Shown in pieces: positions 7,704 through 17,081 of a stretch of DNA of 64,000 nucleotides (positions are counted from its first letter, which is position 1; the number at the start of each line of letters is the position of its first letter). The notes beneath the pieces were generated by a model. That model saw only the letters and a list, made by a program, of their open reading frames with translations. It did not search any database and had not been told where the DNA came from. The DNA is from Streptomyces sp. PKU-EA00015. GTDB lineage: Bacteria > Actinomycetota > Actinomycetes > Streptomycetales > Streptomycetaceae. The stretch is from the NCBI RefSeq assembly GCF_013387495.1, contig NZ_JABZEE010000035.1, positions 1-64,000 of the forward strand, written 5' to 3'. The translations under genes and the position numbers were made by a program.

Positions 7704-9919
7704 TTGTCGGTGTCGTCCTTGTTCTCGTCGCCCTCTTCGCCGCCCTCGACCACGGGGATCAGGGAGAGCTTTCCGCGCGAGTCGATCTCGGCGATCTCGA
7801 CCTGGACCTTCGAGCCCACGGCCACGACGTCCTCGACGTTCTCCACGCGCTTGCCGCCGGCGAGCTTGCGGATCTGCGAGATGTGCAGCAGGCCGTCCTT
7901 GCCCGGGAGCAGGGACACGAACGCACCGAAGGTGGTCGTCTTGACGACGGTACCCAGGTAGCGCTCGCCGACCTCCGGCATGGTCGGGTTGGCGATGCCG
8001 TTGATCGTGGCGCGGGCGGCCTCGGCGGCCGGGCCGTCGGCGGCACCGATGTAGATGGTGCCGTCGTCCTCGATCGTGATCTCGGCGCCGGTGTCCTCCT
8101 GGATCTGGTTGATCATCTTGCCCTTGGGGCCGATGACCTCGCCGATCTTGTCCACGGGGATCTTGACGGTGATGATCCGCGGGGCGTTCGGGGACATCTC
8201 GTCCGGGGTGTCGATCGCTTCCATCATCACGTCGAGGATGTGGAGGCGGGCGTCGCGGGCCTGCTTGAGGGCCGCGGCCAGGACGGAGGCCGGGATGCCG
8301 TCCAGCTTCGTGTCGAGCTGGAGGGCGGTGACGAACTCCTTGGTGCCGGCGACCTTGAAGTCCATGTCACCGAAGGCGTCCTCCGCACCGAGGATGTCGG
8401 TGAGGGTGACGTAGTGGGTCTCGCCGTCGATCTCCTGGGAGATCAGCCCCATGGCGATACCGGCGACGGGGGCCTTCAGCGGCACACCGGCGTTCAGCAG
8501 CGACATGGTGGAGGCGCAGACCGAGCCCATGGACGTCGAGCCGTTGGAGCCGAGGGCCTCGGACACCTGACGGATCGCGTACGGGAACTCCTCGCGCGTC
8601 GGCAGCACCGGCACGAGAGCGCGCTCGGCGAGCGCGCCGTGGCCGATCTCACGGCGCTTCGGGGAACCGACGCGGCCGGTCTCACCGGTGGAGTACGGCG
8701 GGAAGTTGTAGTTGTGCATGTAGCGCTTGCGGGTCACCGGGGAGAGGGTGTCCAGCTGCTGCTCCATGCGGAGCATGTTCAGGGTGGTGACGCCCAGGAT
8801 CTGGGTCTCGCCACGCTCGAACAGCGCCGAGCCGTGCACGCGCGGGATCGCCTCGACCTCGGCGGCGAGCGTACGGATGTCCGTGACGCCACGGCCGTCG
8901 ATGCGGACCTTGTCCTTGATGACGCGCTCGCGCACCAGGGCCTTGGTCAGCGAGCGGTACGCGGCGGAGATCTCCTTCTCGCGGCCCTCGAAGGCCGGGA
9001 GCAGCTTCTCGGCGGCGACCGCCTTGACGCGGTCCAGCTCGGTCTCGCGCTCCTGCTTGCCGGCGATGGTGAGCGCCTGGGCGAGCTCGTCCTTGACCGC
9101 GTCGGACAGAGCGGCGTAGACGTCGTCCTCGTAGTCGAGGAAGACCGGGAACTCGCCCTCGGGCTTGGCAGCCTTGGCGGCGAGGTCCGCCTGCGCCTTG
9201 CACAGGACCTTGATGAACGGCTTCGCGGCCTCGAGACCGGCGGCGACGATCTCCTCGGTCGGCGCCTCGGCGCCGCCCTTGACGAGCTCGATCGTCTTCT
9301 CGGTGGCCTCGGCCTCGACCATCATGATCGCGACGTCGCCGTCCTCCAGGACGCGGCCGGCGACCACCATGTCGAAGACGGCGTCCTCGAGCTCGGTGTG
9401 CGTCGGGAACGCGACCCACTGGCCCTTGATCAGCGCGACACGGGTGCCGCCGATGGGGCCGGAGAAGGGCAGGCCGGCGAGCTGCGTGGAGCAGGATGCG
9501 GCGTTGATCGCGATCACGTCGTAGAGGTGATCGGGGTTGAGCGCCATGATCGTCTCGACGATCTGGATCTCGTTGCGCAGGCCCTTCTTGAAGGACGGGC
9601 GCAGCGGTCGGTCGATCAGGCGGCAGGTGAGGATCGCGTCCTCGGAGGGCCGGCCCTCCCGGCGGAAGAAGGAGCCGGGGATCTTGCCGGCCGAGTACAT
9701 CCGCTCCTCGACGTCCACCGTGAGGGGGAAGAAGTCGAGCTGGTCCTTGGGCTTCTTCGAAGCGGTGGTGGCCGACAGCACCATGGTGTCGTCGTCCAGG
9801 TACGCCACGGCGGAACCGGCGGCCTGCTTGGCCAGGCGGCCCGTCTCGAAGCGGATGGTGCGGGTGCCGAAGGCGCCGTTGTCGATGACGGCCTCGGCGT
9901 AGTGGGTCTCGTTCTCCAC
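7700..9919 (-). CDS. pnp: Polyribonucleotide nucleotidyltransferase (PNPase)
   Basis: PNPase is a phosphorolytic 3'-5' exoribonuclease that can also add 3' tails; the Streptomyces enzyme was studied as guanosine pentaphosphate synthetase. The 739-aa protein has two RNase PH domains separated by an all-helical linker. These are followed by a KH domain (VIGPKGKMINQI) and a C-terminal S1 domain (GAFVSLLPGKDGLLHISQI), ending in an acidic tail. The GTG start at 9917-9919 is preceded by GGAGAAA. It lies downstream of rpsO with a 296-nt spacer that carries a hairpin, as in the known rpsO-pnp arrangement. Confidence 0.97.
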   Translation of the reverse strand: MENETHYAEAVIDNGAFGTRTIRFETGRLAKQAAGSAVAYLDDDTMVLSATTASKKPKDQLDFFPLTVDVEERMYSAGKIPGSFFRREGRPSEDAILTCRLIDRPLRPSFKKGLRNEIQIVETIMALNPDHLYDVIAINAASCSTQLAGLPFSGPIGGTRVALIKGQWVAFPTHTELEDAVFDMVVAGRVLEDGDVAIMMVEAEATEKTIELVKGGAEAPTEEIVAAGLEAAKPFIKVLCKAQADLAAKAAKPEGEFPVFLDYEDDVYAALSDAVKDELAQALTIAGKQERETELDRVKAVAAEKLLPAFEGREKEISAAYRSLTKALVRERVIKDKVRIDGRGVTDIRTLAAEVEAIPRVHGSALFERGETQILGVTTLNMLRMEQQLDTLSPVTRKRYMHNYNFPPYSTGETGRVGSPKRREIGHGALAERALVPVLPTREEFPYAIRQVSEALGSNGSTSMGSVCASTMSLLNAGVPLKAPVAGIAMGLISQEIDGETHYVTLTDILGAEDAFGDMDFKVAGTKEFVTALQLDTKLDGIPASVLAAALKQARDARLHILDVMMEAIDTPDEMSPNAPRIITVKIPVDKIGEVIGPKGKMINQIQEDTGAEITIEDDGTIYIGAADGPAAEAARATINGIANPTMPEVGERYLGTVVKTTTFGAFVSLLPGKDGLLHISQIRKLAGGKRVENVEDVVAVGSKVQVEIAEIDSRGKLSLIPVVEGGEEGDENKDDTDK

Positions 9920-10169
9920 TAGCGATTTCTCCTACGTGTCGTCTTTTCGTCCGGCACCCGTGTGGTGGCGGAACGGTGGCGGAGAAGCACGCCTTGGGTG
10001 CGGGCCGGTCTTCGATCGAAGCACCCGGTATGTGTCCGGGGGCCACTACCGAGGACCGGCGGCGAGGAGGCGTCTTCTCGCGCTCGATGGGTGTGTCGTT
10101 GTGCGACCAGACTAATTGCCGTCCGGTCCGTCGCGCACGTACAGCGCGACGACAGCCGTGCGTACAGCA

Positions 10170-10206
10170 AAGGGAGCGGCCCCCTGTCGGTGGGAACCGC
10201 TCCCTT
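10170..10206 (-). terminator. rpsO-pnp intergenic stem-loop
   Basis: AAGGGAGCGG (10170-10179) pairs perfectly with CCGCTCCCTT (10197-10206) around a 17-nt loop, starting 9 nt past the rpsO stop codon. In Streptomyces the rpsO-pnp spacer is known to carry a hairpin that serves as an attenuating terminator and RNase III target; this stem is the obvious candidate. The rest of the spacer (9920-10169) holds the pnp 5' leader and probably a pnp promoter. No further gene was seen in it. Confidence 0.75.
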
Positions 10207-10215
10207 CACGGCGTC

Positions 10216-10503
10216 TTACTTGGCGCCGGCCGCACCACGGCGGATGCCGAGCCGGTCGACCAGCGTACGGAAGCGCTGGATGTCCTTCTTGGCCAGGTAC
10301 TGCAGCAGACGGCGGCGCTGGCCGACGAGGATCAGCAGACCACGACGGGAGTGGTGGTCGTGCTTGTGCGTCTTGAGGTGCTCGGTCAGGTCCGAGATGC
10401 GGCGGGAGAGCATCGCGACCTGGACCTCGGGGGAACCGGTGTCGCCCTCCTTGGTGCCGAACTCGGCGATGATCTGCTTCTTCGTAGCGGCGTCGAGAGA
10501 CAC
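10216..10503 (-). CDS. rpsO: 30S ribosomal protein S15
   Basis: S15 binds the central domain of 16S rRNA during 30S assembly. The 95-aa sequence is typical, with the conserved GDTGSPEVQVAMLSRRI and HKHDHHSRRGLL segments. The GTG at 10501-10503 follows GAGGAG, and the in-frame extension upstream is not conserved. The 165-nt spacer from eccD (10504-10668) probably contains the rpsO promoter; it includes a perfect AACGGCCGTT palindrome at 10640-10649. Confidence 0.97.
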   Translation of the reverse strand: MSLDAATKKQIIAEFGTKEGDTGSPEVQVAMLSRRISDLTEHLKTHKHDHHSRRGLLILVGQRRRLLQYLAKKDIQRFRTLVDRLGIRRGAAGAK

Positions 10504-10668
10504 TCGGTACTCCTCTGGGTGTTCGATGCGCCCACGAGTGCCCCTGGTCTTGGTCTCAGGGGAGCTTCCGTGACTCGGAGGCGAAGGTCCGATGAGCGCT
10601 GCTCCAGAGCCCTGGGGGGCTCCGGCGATCGCGTACACAAACGGCCGTTACACAGGGTACCAGGGTGT

Positions 10669-12168
10669 TCAGGACGTCAGCGCCCGGATCGAGTGGTAGA
10701 CGTCGAAGACGGCCAGGCACAGCGGCATGAGCGTGAGCAGCACAAACGTCTCGGCGACCTCCAGGAAGCGGCCCCAGAACGGCGTGACGCCCTTGCGCGG
10801 CACGATCAGGCCGATGGCCGTGATCAGCGCGGCGACTCCGGCAATCGCGGCGGCGAGCCAGATCGTACGGATGTCGAGGCCGGTGCCGTCCCCGCGCAGG
10901 GCGTCCTGGAAGAGGCCGGTGGGCGGGTTGAGGCACAGCCCGAGCCCGAGCAGCACCAGGGCGCCGAGACCCGCCGCGAGCGCGCAGCCGACCTGCGCCG
11001 TGTAGCGGAAGAGGTGTGCGCGCATGAGCATGGCGACTCCGGTCGCCAGCGCGAGCAGCTGTCCCCAGACGTTGTCGGAGAATCCGAGCACCGCGGCGGC
11101 GCCGACGGCGACCAGGGCGCAGCCGCCGACCAGGCCGACGAGCAGCTCGTGACCCCGGCGGGCTCGTGCCGCGATCCGCTCGCCGTCGACCGGCCCCTGG
11201 GGCTCGGGGTCGGTGCCGTAACCGCCGACGGACGTCCGCGGCGGCTCGAAGCCGACGGGCAGGCGGGCGAACCGGGTGGACAGCCCCGGCAGGAAGGCGA
11301 GGGCGCCGACGGCGAGGGGTGAGCAGACCGCCGCCGTCTCGACCGGCTTCAGTGAGGTCGCAATGGCGACGAACGTGACCAGGAGACCGACGGTCGCGGC
11401 GAAGACGAACGCGACGAAGGGGCCGTCCCCGGCCGGCGCGACGATCGTGAGGATCACGGCGCAGACGAGGACGGCGGCGCAGGCGAGAAGGAACTGCAGC
11501 TTGCCGATCCCCTCCCCCTGGGCGAGCGGCAGCAGCCCGGCGCCGCCCACGGCCGCGTTCGCCATTGCACCGACTCCGAGCGCCACCGAGGAGCCCCGGT
11601 CGTCGTACACCCTGGCGCGCACGGCCGCGAGCGCCAGCAGCAGCACTCCGGCGACGGCGGCGAGGATGCCGGGCAGGCCGTGCATGTCGTGCCGCGGGTC
11701 GGCGGACCACAGGGCGAAGGCCAGCAGCACCAGCAGGACGGAACCGCCGAACAGGCCCGCGCCCCGCATCAGGGCGTCGCTCCACAGCGTGCGGTCCCGG
11801 GCGACGGCGGAGGCCACGGCGTCGGACACGTCGTCGAAGACCGCCGGCGGCAGCGATTCGGCGAACGGCCGCAGCGACAGCAGTTCGCCGTCGAGGATGC
11901 GCTGGGCGGCGAGGGAACGCCCGCCGTCCAGGACCGTGCCGTCGCGGCGCACCAGGTGGTACCCGACCGGGGCCCCCTGCGCGGGCGTCTGACCCGACAG
12001 ACGGAGGATCTCCGGGTACAGGTCGGCGACGGCGATGTCCTCGGGCAGGGCGACGTCGACACGACCGTCCGGTGCCACGACCGTGACCCGGCAGAAGCCG
12101 GTGCTGCCGTTGGACACAGTCGCGGGAGCCGTCTGACCGGCTCCGGTGGCCGTGGCTGGGGCCGACAT
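10669..12168 (-). CDS. eccD: Type VII secretion integral membrane protein EccD
   Basis: EccD forms the membrane vestibule of the ESX/type VII channel. The 499-aa protein starts with a ubiquitin-like domain (about residues 25-110, FCRVTVVAPDGRVDVALP...). About eleven hydrophobic helices follow, interrupted by one polar cytoplasmic loop (PPRTSVGGYGTDPEPQ). The ATG at 12166-12168 is chosen because AGGTGAG lies just upstream. The gene is transcribed away from eccC, toward rpsO, unlike the compact mycobacterial loci. The divergent eccD-eccC spacer (12169-12392) must hold promoters for both. Confidence 0.92.
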   Translation of the reverse strand: MSAPATATGAGQTAPATVSNGSTGFCRVTVVAPDGRVDVALPEDIAVADLYPEILRLSGQTPAQGAPVGYHLVRRDGTVLDGGRSLAAQRILDGELLSLRPFAESLPPAVFDDVSDAVASAVARDRTLWSDALMRGAGLFGGSVLLVLLAFALWSADPRHDMHGLPGILAAVAGVLLLALAAVRARVYDDRGSSVALGVGAMANAAVGGAGLLPLAQGEGIGKLQFLLACAAVLVCAVILTIVAPAGDGPFVAFVFAATVGLLVTFVAIATSLKPVETAAVCSPLAVGALAFLPGLSTRFARLPVGFEPPRTSVGGYGTDPEPQGPVDGERIAARARRGHELLVGLVGGCALVAVGAAAVLGFSDNVWGQLLALATGVAMLMRAHLFRYTAQVGCALAAGLGALVLLGLGLCLNPPTGLFQDALRGDGTGLDIRTIWLAAAIAGVAALITAIGLIVPRKGVTPFWGRFLEVAETFVLLTLMPLCLAVFDVYHSIRALTS

Positions 12169-12392
12169 ACTCACCTGCTGCTTCCCCTCGTGGTGATCCT
12201 GGCTGGCAAGCCTGACATTGCGCTCCGAATGACCCTTTTTTTGCGGTAGTTCATGAGCGCGCAAACACGTCGCGCCACCCTACCGCCCACCCGTGAGTCC
12301 CCACGCAAGTAGGATCCCTCCCCGCGGATGGAACCCGTCGCCACGGGGGCGCCGATAGGAACATTTCCGTCCGGCAAGGGAATTGGTGAGCT

Positions 12393-15300
12393 GTGAGTCA
12401 GATCGTCGTCAAGCGCCCACCACGGGCCCTGCCGTCCGAAGTGCCCGGAGAGCAGGTGCAGCTGCAACCACCGCCCGAGCTGCCCCGGGGGCAGCAGGAG
12501 GGCGCTCTGATGCAGCTCTTGCCCATGCTCGGTATGGGCGGTTCGGTCGTCTTCTTCTTCATGACCCCCAACCCGATCATGCGGATCATGGGCATGGTGA
12601 TGATCGCGTCGACGGTCGGGATGGGTATCGCCATGCTCGTCCGCTACCGGCGCGGCACCCAGGGCCAGCTGGCCGATCTGCGACGGGACTACCTCAAGTA
12701 CCTGACGCAGACCCGGCGCGCGGTCCTCAGGACGGCCAGACTCCAGCGCGACGCCCAGTTCTATCTGCACCCGTCCCCGGAACAGCTGTGGGCGCTGGTC
12801 GCCGAGGGCAGCCGGGTCTGGGAACGCCGCGTCGCCGACGACGACTTCGCGCAGGTACGCATCGGGCTGGGCAGCCAACAGCTCGCAACCGCCCTCATCG
12901 CCCCCGAAACCGCCCCGGTCGACGAGCTGGAACCGCTCACCGCGGGTGCGATGCAGCAGTTCCTCAACGCGCACAGCACGCTCGACGGCCTGCCCATGGC
13001 GGTGTCCCTGCGGGCCTTCTACCACTTGACGGTCAGCGGTGACCCGGACTCCGTCCGCTCGGCCGCGCGAGCCATGGTCGGCTCCCTCGCCGCGCTCCAC
13101 TCCCCGGAGGACCTGGTCATCGCCGTGGCCACCGGTTCCGCTGCCGCGCAGCACTGGGAGTGGGCTAAGTGGCTGCCGCACGTCCAGGCCCCCGGCCCGG
13201 GCGACGGTGCGGGTTCGCGGCGCCTGATCACCACGGACTCACGCGACCTGCAGAACATGCTCGCCACCAGGCTGGAGGGACGCCCCCGCTTCCAGGGCGG
13301 CAACCACCCCCTCCTTGACCAGCCGCACCTCGTGGTCGTCCTCGACGGCCAGTCGGTCCCCCAGGCCTCGGCGCTGGCCGCCCCCGAGGGCCTTCAGGGC
13401 GTGACCATCATCGAGGTCGTACCCGGCGAGATGACCGGAGCGCGCGGCGGTCTGTCCGTCGTCGTCCACCCGGATTCTCTCCAGCTGGAGTCCGGCCACG
13501 GCCTCGTGTACGACGGAATCCCCGACTTCCTGGGCCTGGAGGCGGCAGAGGCCCTCGCCCGCCAACTGGCCCCGCTGCGCGTCGCATCCGGCGGCGACGA
13601 CGACGAACCGCTGCTCGCCAACCTGGAGTTCACCGACCTGCTGAACCTCGGCGACGCTGCTTCGGTCGACGTCAGCCGGACCTGGCGGCCGCGGTCGCAG
13701 TCCGAGCGGCTGCGCGTGCCTATCGGCGTCGGCGAGGACGGCAGCCCGGTCATGCTGGACCTCAAGGAGGCGGCGCAGGAAGGCATGGGCCCGCACGGTC
13801 TGTGCGTCGGCGCCACCGGTTCGGGCAAGTCGGAGCTGCTGCGCACGCTGGTGCTCGGCCTGGCCGTCACCCACTCCTCGGAGACCCTGAACTTCGTCCT
13901 CGCGGACTTCAAGGGTGGTGCGACCTTCGCGGGCATGTCCCAGATGCCGCACGTGGCCGCTGTCATCACCAACCTCGCGGACGACCTCACTCTCGTCGAC
14001 CGCATGGGCGACTCCATCCGCGGCGAGCTCAACCGCCGCCAGGAGATGCTCCGCGACGCGGGCAACTACGCGAACATCCACGACTACGAGAAGGCGCGTG
14101 CGGCCGGTGCGCCGCTGCAGCCGATCCCGTCGCTCGTCCTCGTGATCGACGAGTTCAGCGAGCTGCTGACGGCCAAGCCCGACTTCATCGAGATGTTCGT
14201 GCAGATCGGCCGTATCGGCCGGTCGCTGGGGGTCCATCTGCTGCTGGCCTCGCAGCGCCTCGAGGAGGGGCGTCTTCGGGGCCTGGAGACGTATCTGTCG
14301 TACCGGGTGGGTCTGCGCACCTTCTCCGCCGCGGAGTCCCGCGCCGCGATCGGAGTTCCCGACGCCTACCACCTGCCGAACGTGCCCGGTTCCGGATACC
14401 TCAAGTACGGCACGGACGAGATGGTGCGCTTCAAGGCGGCCTACGTGTCCGGTGTGTACCGCACGAATCAGCAGGCCATGCTGCCCGGCGGCCCGCTGCC
14501 GGTCGACCGGCGCCCGGTCGCGTTCACGGCCGCGCCCGTCCCGGTGCGCTACGTCGAACCCGCGGCCCAGGCCCAGGTCCCCGAGGCCCGCGCACCCGAG
14601 GACGACGCTCTGGCGGACTCCGTCCTCGATGTGATCGTCAGGCGCCTGGAAGGCCGTGGCGCCGAGGCCCACCAGGTGTGGCTGCCGCCGCTGGACAACC
14701 CGCCCGCGCTGGACGAACTGCTGCCCGGCCTCGCCGGGGTGGAGGGCCGCGGCCTGACCCAGCCCGGCTACGAGGGGGCCGGCCGGCTGGTCGTGCCCCT
14801 TGGGCTCGTGGACAAGCCGTACGAGCAGCGCCGCGACCCGCTCTACAAGGACTTCTCCGGAGCCGCGGGCCACATGCAGATCATCGGCGGTCCGCAGTCC
14901 GGCAAGTCGACCCTGCTGCGGACGCTCATCTCCGCGTTCGCGCTGACCCACACACCGCAGGAAGTCCAGTTCTACGGGCTCGACTTCGGTGGTGGCGGCA
15001 TGTCGTCGATCCAGAGCCTGCCGCACGTCGGCGGTGTGGCCTCGCGTCTCGACCCCGAGCGGGTGCGGCGCACGGTGGCCGAGGTCTACGGCATCCTGTC
15101 CCGTCGTGAGGAGTACTTCCGCAGCGCAGGCATCGACTCCATCGCCACGTACCGCAGGCTCCGGGCCCGCGGCGAGATCTCGGCCACGGACCAGCCGTGG
15201 GGCGACGTCTTCCTGGTGATCGACGGCTGGGGCAACTTCCGCAGCGACTACGAGGGGCTGGAGTCCGCGGTGGTGGACATCGCCGCGCGCGGACTCGGCT

Positions 15301-16364
15301 ACGGCATCCACGTGATCCTGACGGCGTCGCGCTCGATGGAGGTGCGCTCCAACCTCAAGGATCAGCTGATGAACCGGCTGGAGCTGAGGCTGGGCGACAC
15401 GATGGACTCCGAGGTGGACCGCAAGGCCGCCGCGAACGTCCCCGCCGGCGTGCCCGGCCGCGGTCTGACCCCGGAGGGCATGCACTTCATGGCCGCCGTG
15501 CCCCGCATCGACGGCATCAGCTCCGACAGCGACCTGTCGGAGGCCACGGCCGCGATGGCGCAGGAGGTCACCCGGCACTGGACGGCGGCCCCGGCCCCGG
15601 CCGTACGCCTCCTCCCTCGCGAGCTGCAGGCCCAGAGCCTCCCGGCGGGTTACGCCGAACCGCAGCGCGGCGTGGCGTTCGCCATCGACGAGAACGCGCT
15701 GGAGCCGGTCTTCGTCAACTTCGACCGCGATCCGTTCTTCCTGGTCTTCGGTGAGAGCGAGTCCGGCAAGTCGAACCTGCTGCGGCTGCTGATCAAGCAG
15801 CTGACGGAGCGTTACGACGGCGACTCCGCCAAGTTCTTCGTCATCGACAACCGCCGCGCGCTGCTGGACGTCACGCCGGCCACTCACCTGGCCGAGTACG
15901 TCCCGATGTCGAACAACATGGACCACCATGTCGACGCGCTGGCCGACCTGATGCAGCGCCGCACACCCAACGCGGAGGTCACCGCGCAGCAACTGCGGGA
16001 CCGCAGCTGGTGGCGCGGCCCCTGCGTGTACGTGGTCGTCGACGACTACGACCTCGTGTCGACGTCGAGCGGCAACCCGCTGGCGAAGCTGACGGAACTC
16101 CTGCCGTTCGCACGGGACGTCGGCGTCCGCTTCATCATCGCCCGCAACGCGGCGGGTGCGAGCCGGGCGGCGTACGAGGCGTTCATGCAGCGGATGATGG
16201 AGCTGGGCGCGCAGGGTGTACTGCTCTCCGGCGACCCGACGGAAGGCGACGTGCTCGGTGGCGTGCGCATGCGCCCCATGCCGGCGGGTCGCGGCATCTT
16301 CGTGTCGCGGCAGCGGGGGAACCCGCTGGTGCAGACGGGTCTGATGCCGTCGGAGCTGTCCTGA
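12393..16364 (+). CDS. eccC: Type VII secretion motor ATPase EccC (three FtsK/SpoIIIE domains, EccCa-EccCb fused)
   Basis: EccC is the ATP-driven motor that recognises YxxxD/E-tailed substrates. The 1323-aa protein has two N-terminal membrane helices (about residues 38-85) and then three P-loop domains. The Walker A motifs are GATGSGKS (473-480), GGPQSGKS (832-839) and GESESGKS (1120-1127). The Walker B partners differ: domain 1 ends VIDEF with the catalytic Glu, while domains 2 and 3 read VIDGW and VVDDY. This matches the family view that only the first ATPase is fully catalytic. The GTG start follows AAGGGAATTGGTGAG. Its stop overlaps the next gene by one base (TGATG). Confidence 0.95.
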   Translation: MSQIVVKRPPRALPSEVPGEQVQLQPPPELPRGQQEGALMQLLPMLGMGGSVVFFFMTPNPIMRIMGMVMIASTVGMGIAMLVRYRRGTQGQLADLRRDYLKYLTQTRRAVLRTARLQRDAQFYLHPSPEQLWALVAEGSRVWERRVADDDFAQVRIGLGSQQLATALIAPETAPVDELEPLTAGAMQQFLNAHSTLDGLPMAVSLRAFYHLTVSGDPDSVRSAARAMVGSLAALHSPEDLVIAVATGSAAAQHWEWAKWLPHVQAPGPGDGAGSRRLITTDSRDLQNMLATRLEGRPRFQGGNHPLLDQPHLVVVLDGQSVPQASALAAPEGLQGVTIIEVVPGEMTGARGGLSVVVHPDSLQLESGHGLVYDGIPDFLGLEAAEALARQLAPLRVASGGDDDEPLLANLEFTDLLNLGDAASVDVSRTWRPRSQSERLRVPIGVGEDGSPVMLDLKEAAQEGMGPHGLCVGATGSGKSELLRTLVLGLAVTHSSETLNFVLADFKGGATFAGMSQMPHVAAVITNLADDLTLVDRMGDSIRGELNRRQEMLRDAGNYANIHDYEKARAAGAPLQPIPSLVLVIDEFSELLTAKPDFIEMFVQIGRIGRSLGVHLLLASQRLEEGRLRGLETYLSYRVGLRTFSAAESRAAIGVPDAYHLPNVPGSGYLKYGTDEMVRFKAAYVSGVYRTNQQAMLPGGPLPVDRRPVAFTAAPVPVRYVEPAAQAQVPEARAPEDDALADSVLDVIVRRLEGRGAEAHQVWLPPLDNPPALDELLPGLAGVEGRGLTQPGYEGAGRLVVPLGLVDKPYEQRRDPLYKDFSGAAGHMQIIGGPQSGKSTLLRTLISAFALTHTPQEVQFYGLDFGGGGMSSIQSLPHVGGVASRLDPERVRRTVAEVYGILSRREEYFRSAGIDSIATYRRLRARGEISATDQPWGDVFLVIDGWGNFRSDYEGLESAVVDIAARGLGYGIHVILTASRSMEVRSNLKDQLMNRLELRLGDTMDSEVDRKAAANVPAGVPGRGLTPEGMHFMAAVPRIDGISSDSDLSEATAAMAQEVTRHWTAAPAPAVRLLPRELQAQSLPAGYAEPQRGVAFAIDENALEPVFVNFDRDPFFLVFGESESGKSNLLRLLIKQLTERYDGDSAKFFVIDNRRALLDVTPATHLAEYVPMSNNMDHHVDALADLMQRRTPNAEVTAQQLRDRSWWRGPCVYVVVDDYDLVSTSSGNPLAKLTELLPFARDVGVRFIIARNAAGASRAAYEAFMQRMMELGAQGVLLSGDPTEGDVLGGVRMRPMPAGRGIFVSRQRGNPLVQTGLMPSELS

Positions 16365-17011
16365 TGATCGGGGCAGCGGTCTTCGCCGGGGTGTTCGCGG
16401 TGGCGTTCGTCGCCTTCGGCCTGTTCGTCGACCCCCGCAAGCTGTGGTGGCGCTTCCGGGCGCCGCACTTCGACAACCCGGAACCGCACGAGCCGTCGGC
16501 GGCGTCGTTCATGTGGCGCCGGGTGGCGCTGGTGGCGCTGGGGCTGTTCCTGGGGTGGCAGGTGATCAGCATGCTGCGGCTGGCGGGTGTCTTCGAGACG
16601 GGGCCGGATCACGCGGAGGTCCTGGATCGCGTGGAGAACGCGGCGCTGAACCTGGAGACGGAGGACGGCCAAGGGCGCCACAAGTGGCCCGGTGGCGAGG
16701 GCTCGTGGGGCGGGTTCATCGACCCGCGGCTCAAGGGACCGGAACGTGAGGACCCGGTCGCGACGCTGGTGAAGGAGAACGAGGACTCCGGCGGCGACTG
16801 GGACTCGGAGGCGAGCAGGGAGGGCCTGTCCGGGTCGGAGGCCGATACGGAGCCGGACCCAAAGGACCCGTTCGTCGAGCGCTACGAGATCGACGGGATC
16901 TGCCTGACGGTGCACGCGGTACCGCTGCCCGGGCAGTCCGAGAGGGATGCGGCGATCGACAACCTGATGTACGGCATCACCACCGACGTCGTGGACAGCC
17001 CCTGCACGTAG
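16364..17011 (+). CDS. Membrane protein translationally coupled to eccC
   Basis: A 215-aa protein whose ATG shares a base with the eccC stop. It has two hydrophobic helices (about residues 3-21 and 52-70) and then a long, acidic, soluble C-terminal region rich in Glu/Asp. No known domain was recognised. The tight overlap suggests it is made in step with EccC and may belong to the secretion machine or to the substrate operon that follows. It is separated from the next gene by 70 nt that contain an inverted repeat. Confidence 0.75.
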   Translation: MIGAAVFAGVFAVAFVAFGLFVDPRKLWWRFRAPHFDNPEPHEPSAASFMWRRVALVALGLFLGWQVISMLRLAGVFETGPDHAEVLDRVENAALNLETEDGQGRHKWPGGEGSWGGFIDPRLKGPEREDPVATLVKENEDSGGDWDSEASREGLSGSEADTEPDPKDPFVERYEIDGICLTVHAVPLPGQSERDAAIDNLMYGITTDVVDSPCT

Positions 17012-17017
17012 GCACGG

Positions 17018-17038
17018 CGCATCACATAGGTTGATGCG
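17018..17038 (+). promoter_or_regulatory. Inverted repeat overlapping a -10-like hexamer
   Basis: CGCATCA (17018-17024) pairs with TGATGCG (17032-17038). The loop and right arm contain TAGGTT (17027-17032), which resembles a sigma-70-type -10 box. The site is 43 nt upstream of the next gene and may be an operator/promoter giving that gene expression separate from eccC. No convincing -35 element was found. Confidence 0.35.
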
Positions 17039-17081
17039 GAATTGAAGCGTCCATCGTTGTACGGGGGAAGGAGCCCTGCGG

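Noticed and set aside
13239..15992. 917-codon open frame opposite eccC
   Set aside because: It is antisense to the conserved EccC domains; codon position bias and homology support the plus strand only.
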